NCBI RefSeq assembly: GCF_022605725.1
Contig: NC_065551.1
Location: forward strand, 11,904,001 to 11,968,000
Length of the DNA stretch: 64,000 nucleotides
Source of the DNA: Anthonomus grandis grandis
Taxonomy: Eukaryota; Arthropoda; Insecta; Coleoptera; Curculionidae
Reading direction: 5' to 3'
Part shown: positions 63,101-64,000 of the stretch, in pieces
Position numbering within the stretch: the first letter of the stretch is position 1
Layout: each line of letters opens with the position of its first letter
Program-made: the position numbers and the translations under genes
Notes under the pieces: generated by a model
Told to the model about the DNA's origin: nothing
Databases searched by the model: none
Seen by the model: only the letters and a program-made list of their open reading frames with translations

Positions 63101-64000
63101 AAAAGGAACGTTTGAGTCTTAAAAGTGTAAAAAAAAGATGGAATAAAAAAATTATTTATTCAGCTTATTACAGATCGTATGAAGCAAAAGATAGATCGAA
63201 CAATAAAATATAAGTTTATTTTCATAAAAGTATTTTTATCTGTAGAAACTTGAATAGAATTTGCTACTTCTAGATCGTTATTGATAAGGCACAGTTCACA
63301 GACCACAAATATAATCTTGTTACTGTTTATTTTGCTATTCCTGTTTTGCAGAAAACACAATAATATGTACATCTGTGATATAAACGTAAATGTACAAAAT
63401 AAATCAGTTGACCAGCAACAAATAACAGACCTCAGCATACGATTTTACATATCGTAACTTTGCAAGCTAAAATCACCTCAAAAAAAAAGGGCGGCATTTT
63501 TCACAGTGCCCAGGGCGGCATTTTTTGTAAATCCGGGCCTGGGTTGCACGTGTTCATATTAAGAGCATTAATAATACGATATGGTTTTTTCTCAATTGTT
63601 GCGAAGGTGTAAATTATTTGACACGAATAAAGTGCTAATAGAAATGCTTAACAATCAACATGAAAATCGACATCCAACAATCGACAAGTCCATTAAAAGT
63701 TTATTTTGGAATTAGCCCAACAATTTCGAGAAACAGAGTTATTAGCTAACAAAAAAAGTGAAATAGAAAATATATTAGTAAATAAAGCTACAGGTGGCGA
63801 TTTTAGATCATGTTATTAGAGAACCCACAGTGAGTACAAGATTGGCGACAATATCTTATGTTAAGAGAAGCAGCGTTCAGATGAGTAAAATCATAAGTTC
63901 CATCCTTACAATAACTTAATGAAGATGATGATCGGCGATTATAAATATGTGAAAATATGTCTGGACGGTCAATAAATAATCAGCACTTCCTTTTCAGCGT
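2982..64000 (+). CDS. Tor: TOR serine/threonine protein kinase (mTOR orthologue), partial gene, 28-29 exons
   Basis: TOR is the catalytic subunit of TORC1 and TORC2, the PI3K-related kinase that couples nutrients and insulin signalling to growth, translation and autophagy. Exons (joined): 2982-3127, 3180-3383, 4474-4605, 4661-4871, 4928-5098, 11730-11860, 11912-12083, 16930-17140, 17196-17459, 21070-21147, 21205-21334, 21397-21580, 21991-22135, 22262-22433, 22491-22597, 22656-22802, 32894-33104, 35338-35532, 35804-36033, 36093-36362, 36606-36846, 42742-42938, 43000-43166, 50474-50682, 57970-58335, 58386-58625, 61528-61754, 61850-62014, and probably 63998 onward. Every boundary is GT-AG and every phase matches. 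About 1,774 codons are present against roughly 2,450-2,550 for complete animal TORs; the missing part is the N-terminal HEAT region and FATC. Domain order is HEAT, FAT, FRB, kinase. I saw no stop or frameshift in any exon, so the gene appears functional. Confidence 0.96.
3180..3383 (+). CDS. Tor: TOR exon 2 (HEAT region)
   Basis: 68 codons in phase 0. Contains VAVVTIGRLCCKNPAYIMPS, LLTELQHSGTGRNKEQGA and APRMIRSYMEPILK, each matching the conserved mTOR HEAT block. It follows a 52-nt intron, and its donor is GTAAAT at 3384. Confidence 0.95.
3537..4046. mobile_element. MITE of mariner type in TOR intron 2
   Basis: About 510 bp bounded by inverted ends TACCGGGTGACA and TGTCATCCGGTA, each next to TA, as expected for a Tc1/mariner MITE. 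There is no coding content. A closely similar copy begins near 25773 (TACCGGGTGACACAG) and shares landmarks such as CTTCCGGTTTAACAGGAAG and GAATCCGTTGAAAG. Confidence 0.75.
4474..4605 (+). CDS. Tor: TOR exon 3 (HEAT region)
   Basis: 44 codons: VLVPKLREAEPNP through VLYTIGDLAEVSGG to VWMQDLM, equivalent to the mTOR VLATIGELAQVSG segment. The acceptor is AG at 4472-4473 and the donor is GTTAGT at 4606. The preceding intron of 1,090 nt contains a MITE. Confidence 0.94.
4661..4871 (+). CDS. Tor: TOR exon 4 (HEAT region)
   Basis: Reads DILLEILGDASAPDKRCAAL, then TLGQLVGATGHVIRPYSQYP and LMNFLKTEQHPYIRRETIRV, followed by LGLLG. These match mTOR TLGQLVASTGYVV and LLNFLKTEQ. The 211-nt exon ends after one base of the Gly codon, which the next exon completes. 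Confidence 0.96.
4928..5098 (+). CDS. Tor: TOR exon 5 (HEAT region, acidic variable linker)
   Basis: Completes Gly and reads ALDPCKHKMHRGEMDY, then the TSSEMLVNM motif conserved in mTOR, and ends at EEYYL plus one base. The segment between, with MPDKNATEDSD, is variable between TOR proteins. The donor GTAAGC at 5099 opens a 6.6-kb intron. Confidence 0.95.
5640..6560 (-). mobile_element. LINE reverse transcriptase remnant (Jockey-like)
   Basis: Read on the minus strand: NYRGVIG and IIKHQHGFQVGHSPVTNL, then VDAVYTDFAKA, FDRVNFSLIAAKFARLGFG, WLESYLLGRFQ, HLGPLLFNLF, the active-site motif LLFADDKLF (minus strand of about 5990-6050) and the thumb LSFLPHIEKSIQSAYRSLGF (5648-5851). The order fits a non-LTR RT of the Jockey group. 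Several frameshifts break the frame, and no endonuclease domain or 5' part was found. Confidence 0.8.
6600..7780. other. Intron 5 spacer
   Basis: AT-rich intronic sequence between the LINE and Penelope remnants. I see no reading frame or repeat I can name. Confidence 0.4.
7790..9620 (-). mobile_element. Penelope-like element remnant (RT plus GIY-YIG)
   Basis: On the minus strand, in order: PRLYGLPKLHKIDIL (9421-9479), a signature of Penelope-like reverse transcriptases; VCFDLTNLFPTLP (about 9183-9240); GSGLSPLLADVFMDDLE (about 9005-9060); YRYVDDCL with the active-site pair (about 8935-8965); then CDGSYVGRTHRLLKTCIGEH and onward (7790-8060), resembling the GIY-YIG nuclease that ends Penelope proteins. 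The frames are broken by stops and shifts. The DNA between RT and nuclease (8060-8930) is unrecognised, includes a GC-richer stretch at 8190-8290, and may be another insertion. Confidence 0.75.
9275..9323. repeat. Perfect 21-bp hairpin, 7-nt loop
   Basis: Arms 9275-9295 and 9303-9323 are exact reverse complements. The hairpin lies inside the decayed Penelope RT region, between the PKLHK and FDLTNLF motifs, so it arose after the element inserted. Confidence 0.9.
9620..11729. other. Intron 5 remainder
   Basis: AT-rich sequence leading to exon 6. A segment near 10080-10210 is open on the minus strand for about 45 codons, but I do not recognise it. No repeat ends were identified. Confidence 0.4.
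11730..11860 (+). CDS. Tor: TOR exon 6 (HEAT region)
   Basis: Two bases complete Ala, then MAIATLLKIIKDPALNQ and YHTMVVQAITFTFKSLGIKC, the mTOR HHTMVVQAITFIFKSLGLKC block. It ends at YISQ. The following 51-nt intron is in frame and has no stop. Confidence 0.95.
11861..11911 (+). other. Tor: 51-nt TOR intron 6, in frame and stop-free
   Basis: The donor is GTAATA and the acceptor TTTCAG. The 51 nt translate to 17 residues without a stop. Removing it gives the conserved TOR junction SQ-VLPSLLNV, so it is normally spliced. An extra AG after TTTTCAG at 11890 would leave only a 30-nt intron and is unlikely to be used. Confidence 0.85.
11912..12083 (+). CDS. Tor: TOR exon 7 (HEAT region)
   Basis: Reads VLPSLLNVLRTADVNLREFL, then FQQLAQLISVVKQHIRNYID and LIKEFWTPNCAIQ, matching mTOR REFLFQQLGMLVSFVKSHIR. 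The donor GTAATA at 12084 falls after one base of a Gly codon. Confidence 0.95.
12473..12521. repeat. Perfect 23-bp hairpin, 3-nt loop, followed by CT repeat
   Basis: Arms 12473-12495 and 12499-12521 are exact reverse complements around the loop TCG. A short CT microsatellite (12518-12532) starts at the outer edge of the right arm. Confidence 0.92.
13195..13810 (-). mobile_element. LINE fragment, linker and RT core
   Basis: On the minus strand: FLEYRKQYKKLLTQKKLNYD and FLSNCNDQKTFWTVIKPLKG (13605-13808), typical of the region between endonuclease and RT, then KIAAFIDFRRAFDSIPHSLL (about 13200-13275), the RT palm motif. The intervening RT part is missing, so this is an internally deleted relic. 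Confidence 0.65.
13811..14720. other. Intron 7 spacer
   Basis: No named feature. Minus-strand open stretches at 13996-14268 do not resemble a family I know. Confidence 0.35.
14721..15160 (-). mobile_element. LINE fragment, C-terminal RT thumb
   Basis: Minus strand reads LRTAYFGTFHPVLTYSILAW, then RIKRLFALQRKAFRILGKLS and FRDDCRHVFTNLGILTLPSV. This matches the C-terminal part of non-LTR RTs in insects (the YF-LFHSVLSY--AWG--S motif). Upstream pieces to 15160 are frame-shifted. It is probably a different copy from the fragment at 13195-13810. Confidence 0.7.
15160..16929. other. Intron 7 remainder with one fold-back repeat
   Basis: AT-rich. Apart from the inverted repeat at 16245-16502 nothing was recognised. 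The 3' end has a polypyrimidine tract leading to the exon 8 acceptor. Confidence 0.4.
16245..16502. repeat. Fold-back repeat with about 85-bp arms
   Basis: The left arm 16245-16327 (AATCCGACATGTTTCG ... ACATCTTATAGTT) pairs with the right arm 16418-16502 read in reverse, with a few mismatches. The spacer is about 90 bp. It is probably a non-autonomous DNA element or part of one; no clear target duplication was seen. Confidence 0.65.
16930..17140 (+). CDS. Tor: TOR exon 8 (HEAT region)
   Basis: Completes Gly, then TIITLLENIAEALGAEFKVY, LPQLIPQILKVL and NNLDDYMHLVLPPIV plus AG of an Arg codon. These match mTOR LGGEFKLYLPQLIPHMLRV and NLDDYLHLLLPPIV. The donor GTTGGT is weak, but only this site keeps the next exon in frame. 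Confidence 0.93.
17196..17459 (+). CDS. Tor: TOR exon 9 (HEAT region)
   Basis: Completes Arg and reads LIDASDYPTAVSKQALETID, then SRITHPLVRVIDKNPELRDT and MQLGKKFRIFVPMVQKVVIK. These match mTOR SRIIHPIVRTLDQSPELRST and QLGKKYQIFIPMV. It follows a 55-nt intron and ends with AG of an Arg codon before GTATGT. Confidence 0.96.
18835..19090 (-). mobile_element. Mariner-like transposase C-terminal fragment
   Basis: Minus strand reads GLQYDRHLEIVEEVIPELLE, NIPLAQPAVHLQQHGHF, then PSNGPVIWPTQSADLLILRF and FLWG-like residues. The arrangement QQ-G ... WP--S-DL ... FFLWG is that of the second and third catalytic blocks of DD41D-type mariner transposases. The catalytic Asp after QQ is replaced by His. 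Confidence 0.6.
20353..20389. repeat. Perfect 17-bp hairpin, 3-nt loop
   Basis: Arms 20353-20369 and 20373-20389 are exact reverse complements around ACC. Confidence 0.9.
21070..21147 (+). CDS. Tor: TOR exon 10 (variable linker before FAT)
   Basis: 78 nt. Completes Arg, then WETLVSTIEAQTTMADELDL and PIPRN plus CA. This is the poorly conserved linker, where mTOR has ICRIVKGYTLADEEEDP. The identification rests on correct phase on both sides and its position between exons 9 and 11. Confidence 0.85.
21205..21334 (+). CDS. Tor: TOR exon 11 (linker into FAT)
   Basis: Completes Gln, then a polar stretch QKRSQQDKKEVVLSGDTS, followed by LKVLEKNLQQTWVQVRQVSK, which aligns with mTOR LHVSTINLQKAWGAARRVSK. 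The introns on either side are 57 and 62 nt. Confidence 0.92.
21397..21580 (+). CDS. Tor: TOR exon 12 (FAT domain start)
   Basis: Reads DDWLEWLRGLSLELLKQSPI, then LAQTYSQLPRDLFNAAFVSC and WTDLSESMQKELI. Matches mTOR DDWLEWLRRLSLELLKDSSS and ARDLFNAAFVSCW, the start of the FAT helical repeats that wrap the kinase domain. Confidence 0.96.
21991..22135 (+). CDS. Tor: TOR exon 13 (FAT domain)
   Basis: Reads GCFEKALNVPDVPEITQTIL, then NLAEFMEHCDKGPLPLDGHI and LGEHAMHC. Matches mTOR NLAEFMEHSDKGPLPL and LLGERAAKC. Begins with two bases of a Gly codon and ends with AG of an Arg codon. Confidence 0.96.
22262..22433 (+). CDS. Tor: TOR exon 14 (FAT domain)
   Basis: Reads RAYAKALHYKEEEFLRS, then VIESLISINNKLQQKEAAEG and QYVMRQGNDVQVQ. 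Matches mTOR CRAYAKALHYKELEFQ and LESLISINNKLQQPEAAAG. Confidence 0.97.
22491..22597 (+). CDS. Tor: TOR exon 15 (FAT domain)
   Basis: Reads VRWYEKLHNWDKALGLYQEK and ends CLGQM plus AG. Matches mTOR ATWYEKLHEWEDALVAYDKK and LMLGRM. It follows a 57-nt intron and is followed by a 58-nt intron. Confidence 0.96.
22656..22802 (+). CDS. Tor: TOR exon 16 (FAT domain)
   Basis: Reads RCLEALGEWSQLHNLAINKY, then RLALASAFGLHHYKSMER. Matches mTOR RCLEALGEWGQLHQQCCEKW and AAAAWGLGQWDSMEEY. The donor GTAAGA at 22803 opens the longest intron in the window, 10.1 kb. Confidence 0.96.
22949..24070 (+). mobile_element. Rosa-type (DD41D) mariner transposase, broken
   Basis: ATG at 22949 begins MAVYTSSERVQLIKWFYGGN, an N-terminal helix-turn-helix. 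A shift near 23057 moves it to the next frame: RSTRSVGEELGMSNKTVARI, FPEDQWRRMEFCETMMEKTN and ILFSDESSLPLHGKHNPSIF. A second shift near 23555 leads to WAGILGDNVIGPFFIDGTLN, and a third near 23670 to VYFQQDGCPAHNAARVKEF, WPPSSPDLSPNDFYLWGYLK and the C-terminus CLAKEGGFVH. Catalytic Asp residues lie in FSDES, QQDG and PNDF. By eye 41 residues separate the second and third, which is the DD41D spacing of the rosa group. Three frameshifts and a stop make it inactive. It begins about 150 bp after TOR exon 16. Confidence 0.85.
24100..24815 (+). mobile_element. Helitron-like non-autonomous element, 3' end
   Basis: The segment ends GCGAGCAACGCCGCGGGCAT then TCAGCTAG at 24808-24815, followed by T. A GC hairpin just before CTAG and insertion before T are Helitron traits. 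The body from about 24278 carries TCCTGACTGATAATCAACGT and AAGAAGGGATTTTTTGAAAT, sequences I associate with widespread insect Helitron-like repeats. A GC-rich stretch at 24120-24240 precedes it, and the 5' boundary is unclear. There is no RepHel gene. Confidence 0.45.
24816..25454. other. Intron 16 spacer
   Basis: No recognisable gene or repeat. Open stretches on the minus strand (24771-25010) overlap the Helitron-like end and have no known similarity. Confidence 0.35.
25455..25700. repeat. Long inverted repeat arm, mate near 32340-32600
   Basis: Starts TACAGGGTGGTAATTTTATT. Its body, including ACTACCTATCCGAGTTTTGTGTAG and TTTCTAT-AAGGTTTTGTATTTTTT, recurs in reverse at 32340-32600, which also ends with an ACCCTGTA motif. 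Probably the terminal arms of a mariner-like element whose interior was scrambled by later insertions. Confidence 0.5.
25773..26345. mobile_element. Second copy of the 3537 MITE family, with insertions
   Basis: Starts TACCGGGTGACACAGAAAAA and follows the 3537-4046 element for about 450 bp, then carries an extra segment (26235-26310). The segment 26170-26345 recurs inverted at 26870-27040, so the right part forms a long fold-back around 26345-26870. Confidence 0.65.
26515..27640 (+). mobile_element. Mariner-like (DD41D type) transposase fragments
   Basis: ATG at about 26516 opens MFTNEEKVDMPYD, a typical N-terminus. Later pieces are DIPETSTRQTALELNITRSL (27058 on), IICTDESIFHAPTLI with the first catalytic Asp (27262 on), then NICCGIYRPKIMGTIF and ELIWQQDGAPYPRTHN with the second catalytic Asp, ending at 27629. 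Stops and shifts are frequent, and the third Asp region is not present here. A C-terminal piece of a similar protein lies at 31935-32200. Confidence 0.7.
27891..28634 (+). mobile_element. PIF/Harbinger element carrying only a MADF gene
   Basis: 744 bp with inverted ends AGCCGCGTACTCATTGACGA and its near reverse complement at 28591-28634, flanked by TTA on both sides (27888-27890, 28635-28637), the 3-bp target of PIF/Harbinger. The coding part from about 28120 reads ENVLALIENYKKMPVIWDQK and KHKDYY, then after a one-base shift ENLKEDAWAEIGSVIGTTAD and ICKKKIITILASWRRKK. This is a MADF (Myb/SANT-like) DNA-binding domain, the second protein of Harbinger elements. No DDE transposase is present, so it would need help in trans. 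Confidence 0.85.
28640..31930. other. Intron 16 spacer with one hairpin
   Basis: 3.3 kb of AT-rich sequence. Apart from the perfect hairpin at 29985-30035 I could not name any feature. Confidence 0.4.
29985..30035. repeat. Perfect 24-bp hairpin, 3-nt loop
   Basis: Arms 29985-30008 and 30012-30035 are exact reverse complements around AAT. All of the pairs are in AT-rich sequence except a central GTGTGA/TCACAC. Confidence 0.9.
31935..32200 (+). mobile_element. Mariner-like transposase C-terminal fragment
   Basis: Reads SPDLIPLDLFLWGTLKETVY, then KQRLTTVNEGQRSIREAVAY and VVYTTCIIQNEGHIENLL. This contains the third catalytic Asp (PLDLFLW) and the usual end of a DD41D-type transposase. It lies next to the inverted repeat arm at 32340-32600. 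Confidence 0.7.
32340..32600. repeat. Right arm of long inverted repeat (mate 25455-25700)
   Basis: Contains the reverse complement of the 25455 arm, including ACCTTAATTTCTATCTAAAC, and ends near GTAGACCCTGTAG at about 32580-32592. Confidence 0.5.
32894..33104 (+). CDS. Tor: TOR exon 17 (FAT domain)
   Basis: Completes Arg, then FVESIPEECQEGSFYRAILA, and later ELTAMAGESYQRAYGAMVQV and QMLSELEE. Matches mTOR GAFYRAVLALHQD and LTAMAGESYSRAYGAMVSC. The donor is a perfect GTAAGT at 33105. Confidence 0.97.
34050..34514. mobile_element. Fold-back/MITE element with about 150-bp inverted arms
   Basis: The ends are GCCGCTTTTCCGACGTCTAA and its near reverse complement at 34495-34514. The arms extend to about 34202 and 34358 with few mismatches, leaving about 155 bp in the middle. 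The arms include CAATTTTCAACTCATTCTGA and its complement. No target duplication was identified and no protein is encoded. Confidence 0.75.
34579..34613. repeat. Perfect 17-bp hairpin, 1-nt loop
   Basis: Arms 34579-34595 and 34597-34613 are exact reverse complements separated by a single T. It lies about 65 bp beyond the fold-back element. Confidence 0.9.
35338..35532 (+). CDS. Tor: TOR exon 18 (FAT domain)
   Basis: Reads VMQYKLVPERRESLKQMWWQ, then RLVEDWQKIIQVHSLVLEPQ and TWLKYASLCRKNGSL. Matches mTOR VIQYKLVPERREIIRQIWWE and RTWLKYASLCGKSGRL. The acceptor is the AG at 35336-35337, chosen because it completes the conserved EEVIQYKL junction. Confidence 0.97.
35804..36033 (+). CDS. Tor: TOR exon 19 (FAT domain)
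   Basis: Reads KLSHKTLVKLLGYDPELSPE, then PLPISQPQVTFAYCKHLWQM and ERQRLLA plus AG. Matches mTOR LAHKTLVLLLGVDPS and HPQVTYAYMKNMWKSA. Confidence 0.96.
36093..36362 (+). CDS. Tor: TOR exon 20 (FAT domain, short variable loop)
   Basis: Reads RCYLKLGTWQENLEGINATT, then KATEFDKDWYKAWHSWAYIN and HTVLAVRGFF. Matches mTOR RCFLKLGEWQLNLQGINEST and DRSWYKAWHAWAVMNFE. The long Thr/Ala-rich loop that vertebrates carry between the KHQNQ and VPAVQGFF motifs is reduced here to about 25 polar residues. Confidence 0.96.
36606..36846 (+). CDS. Tor: TOR exon 21 (FAT domain)
   Basis: Completes Lys, then SIYLSKGSSLQDTLRLLTLW, VIPQLIARIDTNRILVAKNI and HHLLVDIGKIHPQ. Matches mTOR LSRGNNLQDTLRVLTLWFDY and TWLQVIPQLIARIDTPRPLV. 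The acceptor TTTTTAG at 36599-36605 lies in AT-rich intron. Confidence 0.97.
36847..37485. other. Intron 21 leading segment
   Basis: AT-rich. A possible mariner-type terminal sequence TACAGGATGGGCAAATAAGC starts near 37168, but no matching end was found. Confidence 0.35.
37486..40505 (+). mobile_element. KRBA2/Ginger-like transposon with intact ends, nested LINE
   Basis: The ends TGTTACCGCTAATATCCAAA (37486) and TTTGGATATTAGCGGTAACA (40486-40505) are perfect inverted repeats beginning TGT and ending ACA, flanked by TATA on both sides. Inside, 37690-38468 encodes the C-terminal half of the same integrase family as at 76-2389: SQGSVERANADIETMIATWM, QFMKNRSFHVGVKMSPYKAL, VPIPDVDRTRRSFRNVIAVV and a Cys-rich tail CTQFCRNSTCRCKKNLLCNS. 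The N-terminal half, with most of the DDE core, is deleted. Frames are broken near 37785, 38000 and 38240. A LINE fills 38650-40280. Confidence 0.82.
38650..40280 (+). mobile_element. LINE RT (Jockey/CR1-like) nested in the Ginger-like element
   Basis: 5'-truncated RT in several frames: INLSWSKGIFPSCLKSAKVI, LLSTLSKVIEKLVKNRIMSV, then AVFCDLSKAFDCVCHRILLR with the first catalytic Asp, SSWFASYLQDRQQRVLVGSK, then after an internal deletion that removes the YxDD motif, LQAVNLWFESNLLSLNPQKT, KFLGIFIDREFRFEE and a C-terminus ending IREATCIDTIFNVN at 39943. The 3' untranslated tail runs to about 40280 with AATAAAGC. It inserted after the host transposon did. Confidence 0.78.
40506..41088. other. 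Intron 21 spacer with repeat fragment
   Basis: 40757-40880 resembles 27612-27735 (both contain TTTGCTTGCAACATCTCTGATG and then AATGATGCCA), so it is a fragment of a shared repeat family. The remainder is unrecognised. Confidence 0.5.
41089..42693 (+). mobile_element. Mariner-like element, decayed, next to TOR exon 22
   Basis: The ends ATACAGGGTGACCCATAACG and the reverse complement of 42645-42693 share GAAATGTCAATACTT and further similarity over about 100 bp, with TA at each edge. The transposase pieces are QEDDFEFRMQFCNWINKYRR, YVLFTDEVQFTRNG with the first Asp, MWCEMLNGNLIYSFISYGSL, YFQHNEPPVHSLRVRDF with Asp changed to Asn, and LPDFNPSDYRLWEVV with the third Asp. Many stops. The element ends 48 bp before exon 22, close to the branch-point region. 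Confidence 0.78.
42742..42938 (+). CDS. Tor: TOR exon 22 (end of FAT, start of FRB)
   Basis: Reads ALVYPLTVASKSNSPIRRSA, then ASEELIRVAILWHEIWHEGL and EEAS. This covers the start of the FKBP12-rapamycin-binding helical bundle. The serine equivalent to human Ser2035 is present in ASEEL. A mariner-like element ends 48 bp before this exon. Confidence 0.97.
43000..43166 (+). CDS. Tor: TOR exon 23 (FRB domain)
   Basis: Completes Arg, then LFFGERNVEGMLRILDPLHQ, MMQRGPQTLKETSFTQAYGR and DLADAHEWCQRYRLS. Matches mTOR YFGERNVKGMFEVLEPLHAM and TLKETSFNQAYGRDLMEAQE. Confidence 0.97.
43309..44086 (-). mobile_element. Mariner-like element truncated by the Tc1-like insertion
   Basis: The left end TACAGGGTGTCTCTCAAAGT is present. 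On the minus strand the transposase reads DFCQFVNENRQQNLNFAKTI, LFTDDACFTRSGVTHNEHVY, then WQFYNGPVMLPRLTDVNYSE and HLQNTLPDLSEELPL. The third catalytic block is missing between the LINE-free left end and 43740. The right side stops where the Tc1-like element begins at 44087, so the N-terminus is lost. Confidence 0.7.
44087..45614 (+). mobile_element. Tc1-like transposon, near complete but inactive
   Basis: The inverted ends contain CGCTCAAAAGTATTTGCCCA (44094) and GGACAAATACTTTTGAGCG (45589-45607), with TA at 44087 and 45613. The transposase begins near 44472 (AKTKELSVETKGIIIGLHNA), with a changed start codon and a stop at about 44552. Further shifts occur before a long intact part, 44930-45466. 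Catalytic blocks are WSDESKFEVFG, FQHDNDLKHTSKLCKQYLG and WPPQSPDLNPIELLWDELD. By eye 37 residues separate the second Asp and the Glu. The intact C-terminal 178 codons suggest fairly recent insertion. Confidence 0.85.
45615..47900. other. Intron 23 spacer
   Basis: 2.3 kb of AT-rich DNA. No gene or repeat ends were recognised. Confidence 0.4.
47906..48440 (-). mobile_element. LINE fragment of R1/I type
   Basis: On the minus strand: GYANVVAALIATCNTQQGT, a decayed GYADDVA active site (about 48320-48400), then KYLGIMIDNKLSFGMQIQRT and TFAALVRLILNVGSLTYCEQ (47906-48247). The motif YLGVMID--L-F ... L-R-MPNVGGP is typical of R1 and I clade LINEs. Two catalytic Asp positions appear as Asn-Val. Confidence 0.7.
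48441..50473. other. Intron 23 remainder
   Basis: A plus-strand stretch near 49020-49090 reads ISTTGIIPRNPIENVTRLLQ, which resembles a motif seen at the end of some insect LINE proteins. The link is weak. Otherwise AT-rich intron before exon 24. Confidence 0.35.
50474..50682 (+). CDS. Tor: TOR exon 24 (end of FRB, kinase N-lobe entry)
   Basis: Completes Ser, then NIRDLNQAWDLYYHVFRRIS, RQLPQLTSLELHYVSP and LKCQDLELAVPGSYVPGQPP. The Trp equivalent to human Trp2101 is present in QAWDLYY. The position of human Thr2098 is Asn (DLNQAW). Confidence 0.97.
51446..52943 (+). mobile_element. hAT transposon (ZMYM1-type) nested in the Crypton-like element
   Basis: 1,498 bp with ends CATGGGCGGAGTTAG and CTAACTTCGCCCATG, and a perfect 8-bp target duplication ACCTCGGA (51438-51445 and 52944-52951), diagnostic of hAT. 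The ORF 51564-52172 encodes the C-terminal part of a transposase including the dimerisation block: PNAYNLMQIALVLPISLASC, ERSFSIMRRIKNWFRSTMGQ and LALTTLSIES. The N-terminal zinc finger and most of the catalytic core are missing, so it is an internally deleted copy. G/C-rich runs lie just inside each end. Confidence 0.88.
52308..52507. repeat. Imperfect inverted repeat inside the hAT
   Basis: The left arm 52308-52377 (ATCTAATTGTCGGAG ... GTTAAACACGACGTTTTGGTTGGTAA) pairs with the right arm 52447-52507 with few mismatches and one gap. The loop is about 70 nt. It lies after the transposase stop, so it may be a small element inserted in the hAT. Confidence 0.65.
54659..56560 (-). mobile_element. 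Mariner-like element with long (about 400-bp) inverted repeats
   Basis: The left part (54659-55046, starting TACAGGGTGTGTCACCATGC) and the right part (56218-56560, reversed) match over several hundred bases, for example TGTTAAAAATGTTCGTATTTACCAAAATTGAATAA. The transposase is on the minus strand from about 55985: ELIDMTLTLLGAAERNTLLV, a later piece with ILQKLQSQDYENRIALCHW, then directly RPGRFPDLTKMDFFLFGYVM and the C-terminus ending 55270. The catalytic core with the first two Asp residues is deleted; the third (KMDFFLF) remains. Confidence 0.72.
56815..57515. mobile_element. Fold-back element with about 150-bp arms
   Basis: The left arm (about 56815-56960: CAACAGTGCCAAAAAA, CGTACCAGCGAATAGT, ATTTTATCGACGTCATATCATGATTC) is repeated inverted at about 57365-57515. 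The centre is about 400 bp, with no protein I recognise. The arms have roughly one mismatch in ten. Confidence 0.72.
57516..57969. other. Intron 24 end
   Basis: AT-rich sequence without recognisable features, ending in the CTTACCTTAG acceptor of exon 25. Confidence 0.4.
57970..58335 (+). CDS. Tor: TOR exon 25 (kinase N-lobe and early C-lobe)
   Basis: 122 codons, the largest exon here. Reads VITSKQRPRKLVIRGSNGKD, FLLKGHEDLRQDERVMQLFG and GLIGWVPHCDTLHTLIRDYR. The lysine of FLLKGHED corresponds to the ATP-contacting Lys2187 of human mTOR. It ends at DYDHLTVMQK before a 50-nt intron. Confidence 0.98.
58386..58625 (+). CDS. Tor: TOR exon 26 (kinase catalytic and activation segments)
   Basis: 80 codons. 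Contains LLWLKSPSSEVWFERRTNYT, the catalytic loop GLGDRHPSNIMLDR and the metal-binding HIDFGDCFE. The Asp residues correspond to human Asp2338 and Asp2357, both present, so kinase activity is expected. The donor is GTAAGT at 58626. Confidence 0.98.
58626..61527. other. TOR intron 26
   Basis: 2.9-kb intron. It contains one possible transposase-like fragment on the minus strand (59820-60130); the rest has no recognisable content. Confidence 0.4.
59820..60130 (-). mobile_element. Possible Mutator-like transposase fragment
   Basis: The minus strand contains LIRRNSDPLENIRNGI and then, in a nearby frame, ENPRHSICQPRADSWCIRKR. Insect proteins with a Mutator-like transposase domain carry a similar HN-CP-G-DSWC motif. 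Only this short match supports the call, and surrounding frames are broken. Confidence 0.3.
61528..61754 (+). CDS. Tor: TOR exon 27 (kinase C-lobe)
   Basis: Reads VAMDREKFPEKIPFRLTRML, then INAMEVTGIEGTYRRTCESV and VLEAFVYDPLLNWRLIETN. Matches mTOR REKFPEKIPFRLTRMLTNAM and AFVYDPLLNWRLMDTN. A 95-nt intron follows. Confidence 0.97.
61850..62014 (+). CDS. Tor: TOR exon 28 (kinase-FATC linker)
   Basis: Ser/Thr-rich variable linker: SNTGEVGSFSTGTSQDNEIT, then VHRRSLLAEISNDGSQPETV and KKAVNIIN plus AG. The end matches mTOR LNKKAIQIINR, just before FATC. The polar linker is the expected negative regulatory region. Confidence 0.93.
62275..63541. mobile_element. Non-autonomous hAT element in TOR intron 28
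   Basis: 1,267 bp. The ends are CAGTCCTGGATTTACACAAG and the reverse complement of TTTGTAAATCCGGGCCTG, with subterminal GGGCGGCA repeats. The flanks GGTTACAC (62267-62274) and GGTTGCAC (63542-63549) form an 8-bp target duplication with one difference. I see no transposase; the open stretch 62442-62654 on the minus strand has no recognisable domain. Confidence 0.75.
63998..64000 (+). CDS. Tor: Probable first three bases of the TOR FATC exon
   Basis: CTTCCTTTTCAG at 63986-63997 is a good acceptor. AG carried over from exon 28 plus CGT would give Ser then the first two bases of a Val codon, consistent with the IIN-x-VRDKL sequence that opens FATC. The rest is outside the window, so this remains an inference. 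Confidence 0.45.

Noticed and set aside
1..64000. CRISPR arrays, bacterial operons, tRNA or rRNA genes
   Set aside because: No regularly spaced repeats, cloverleaf sequence or ribosomal blocks were seen; the sequence is plainly eukaryotic nuclear DNA.
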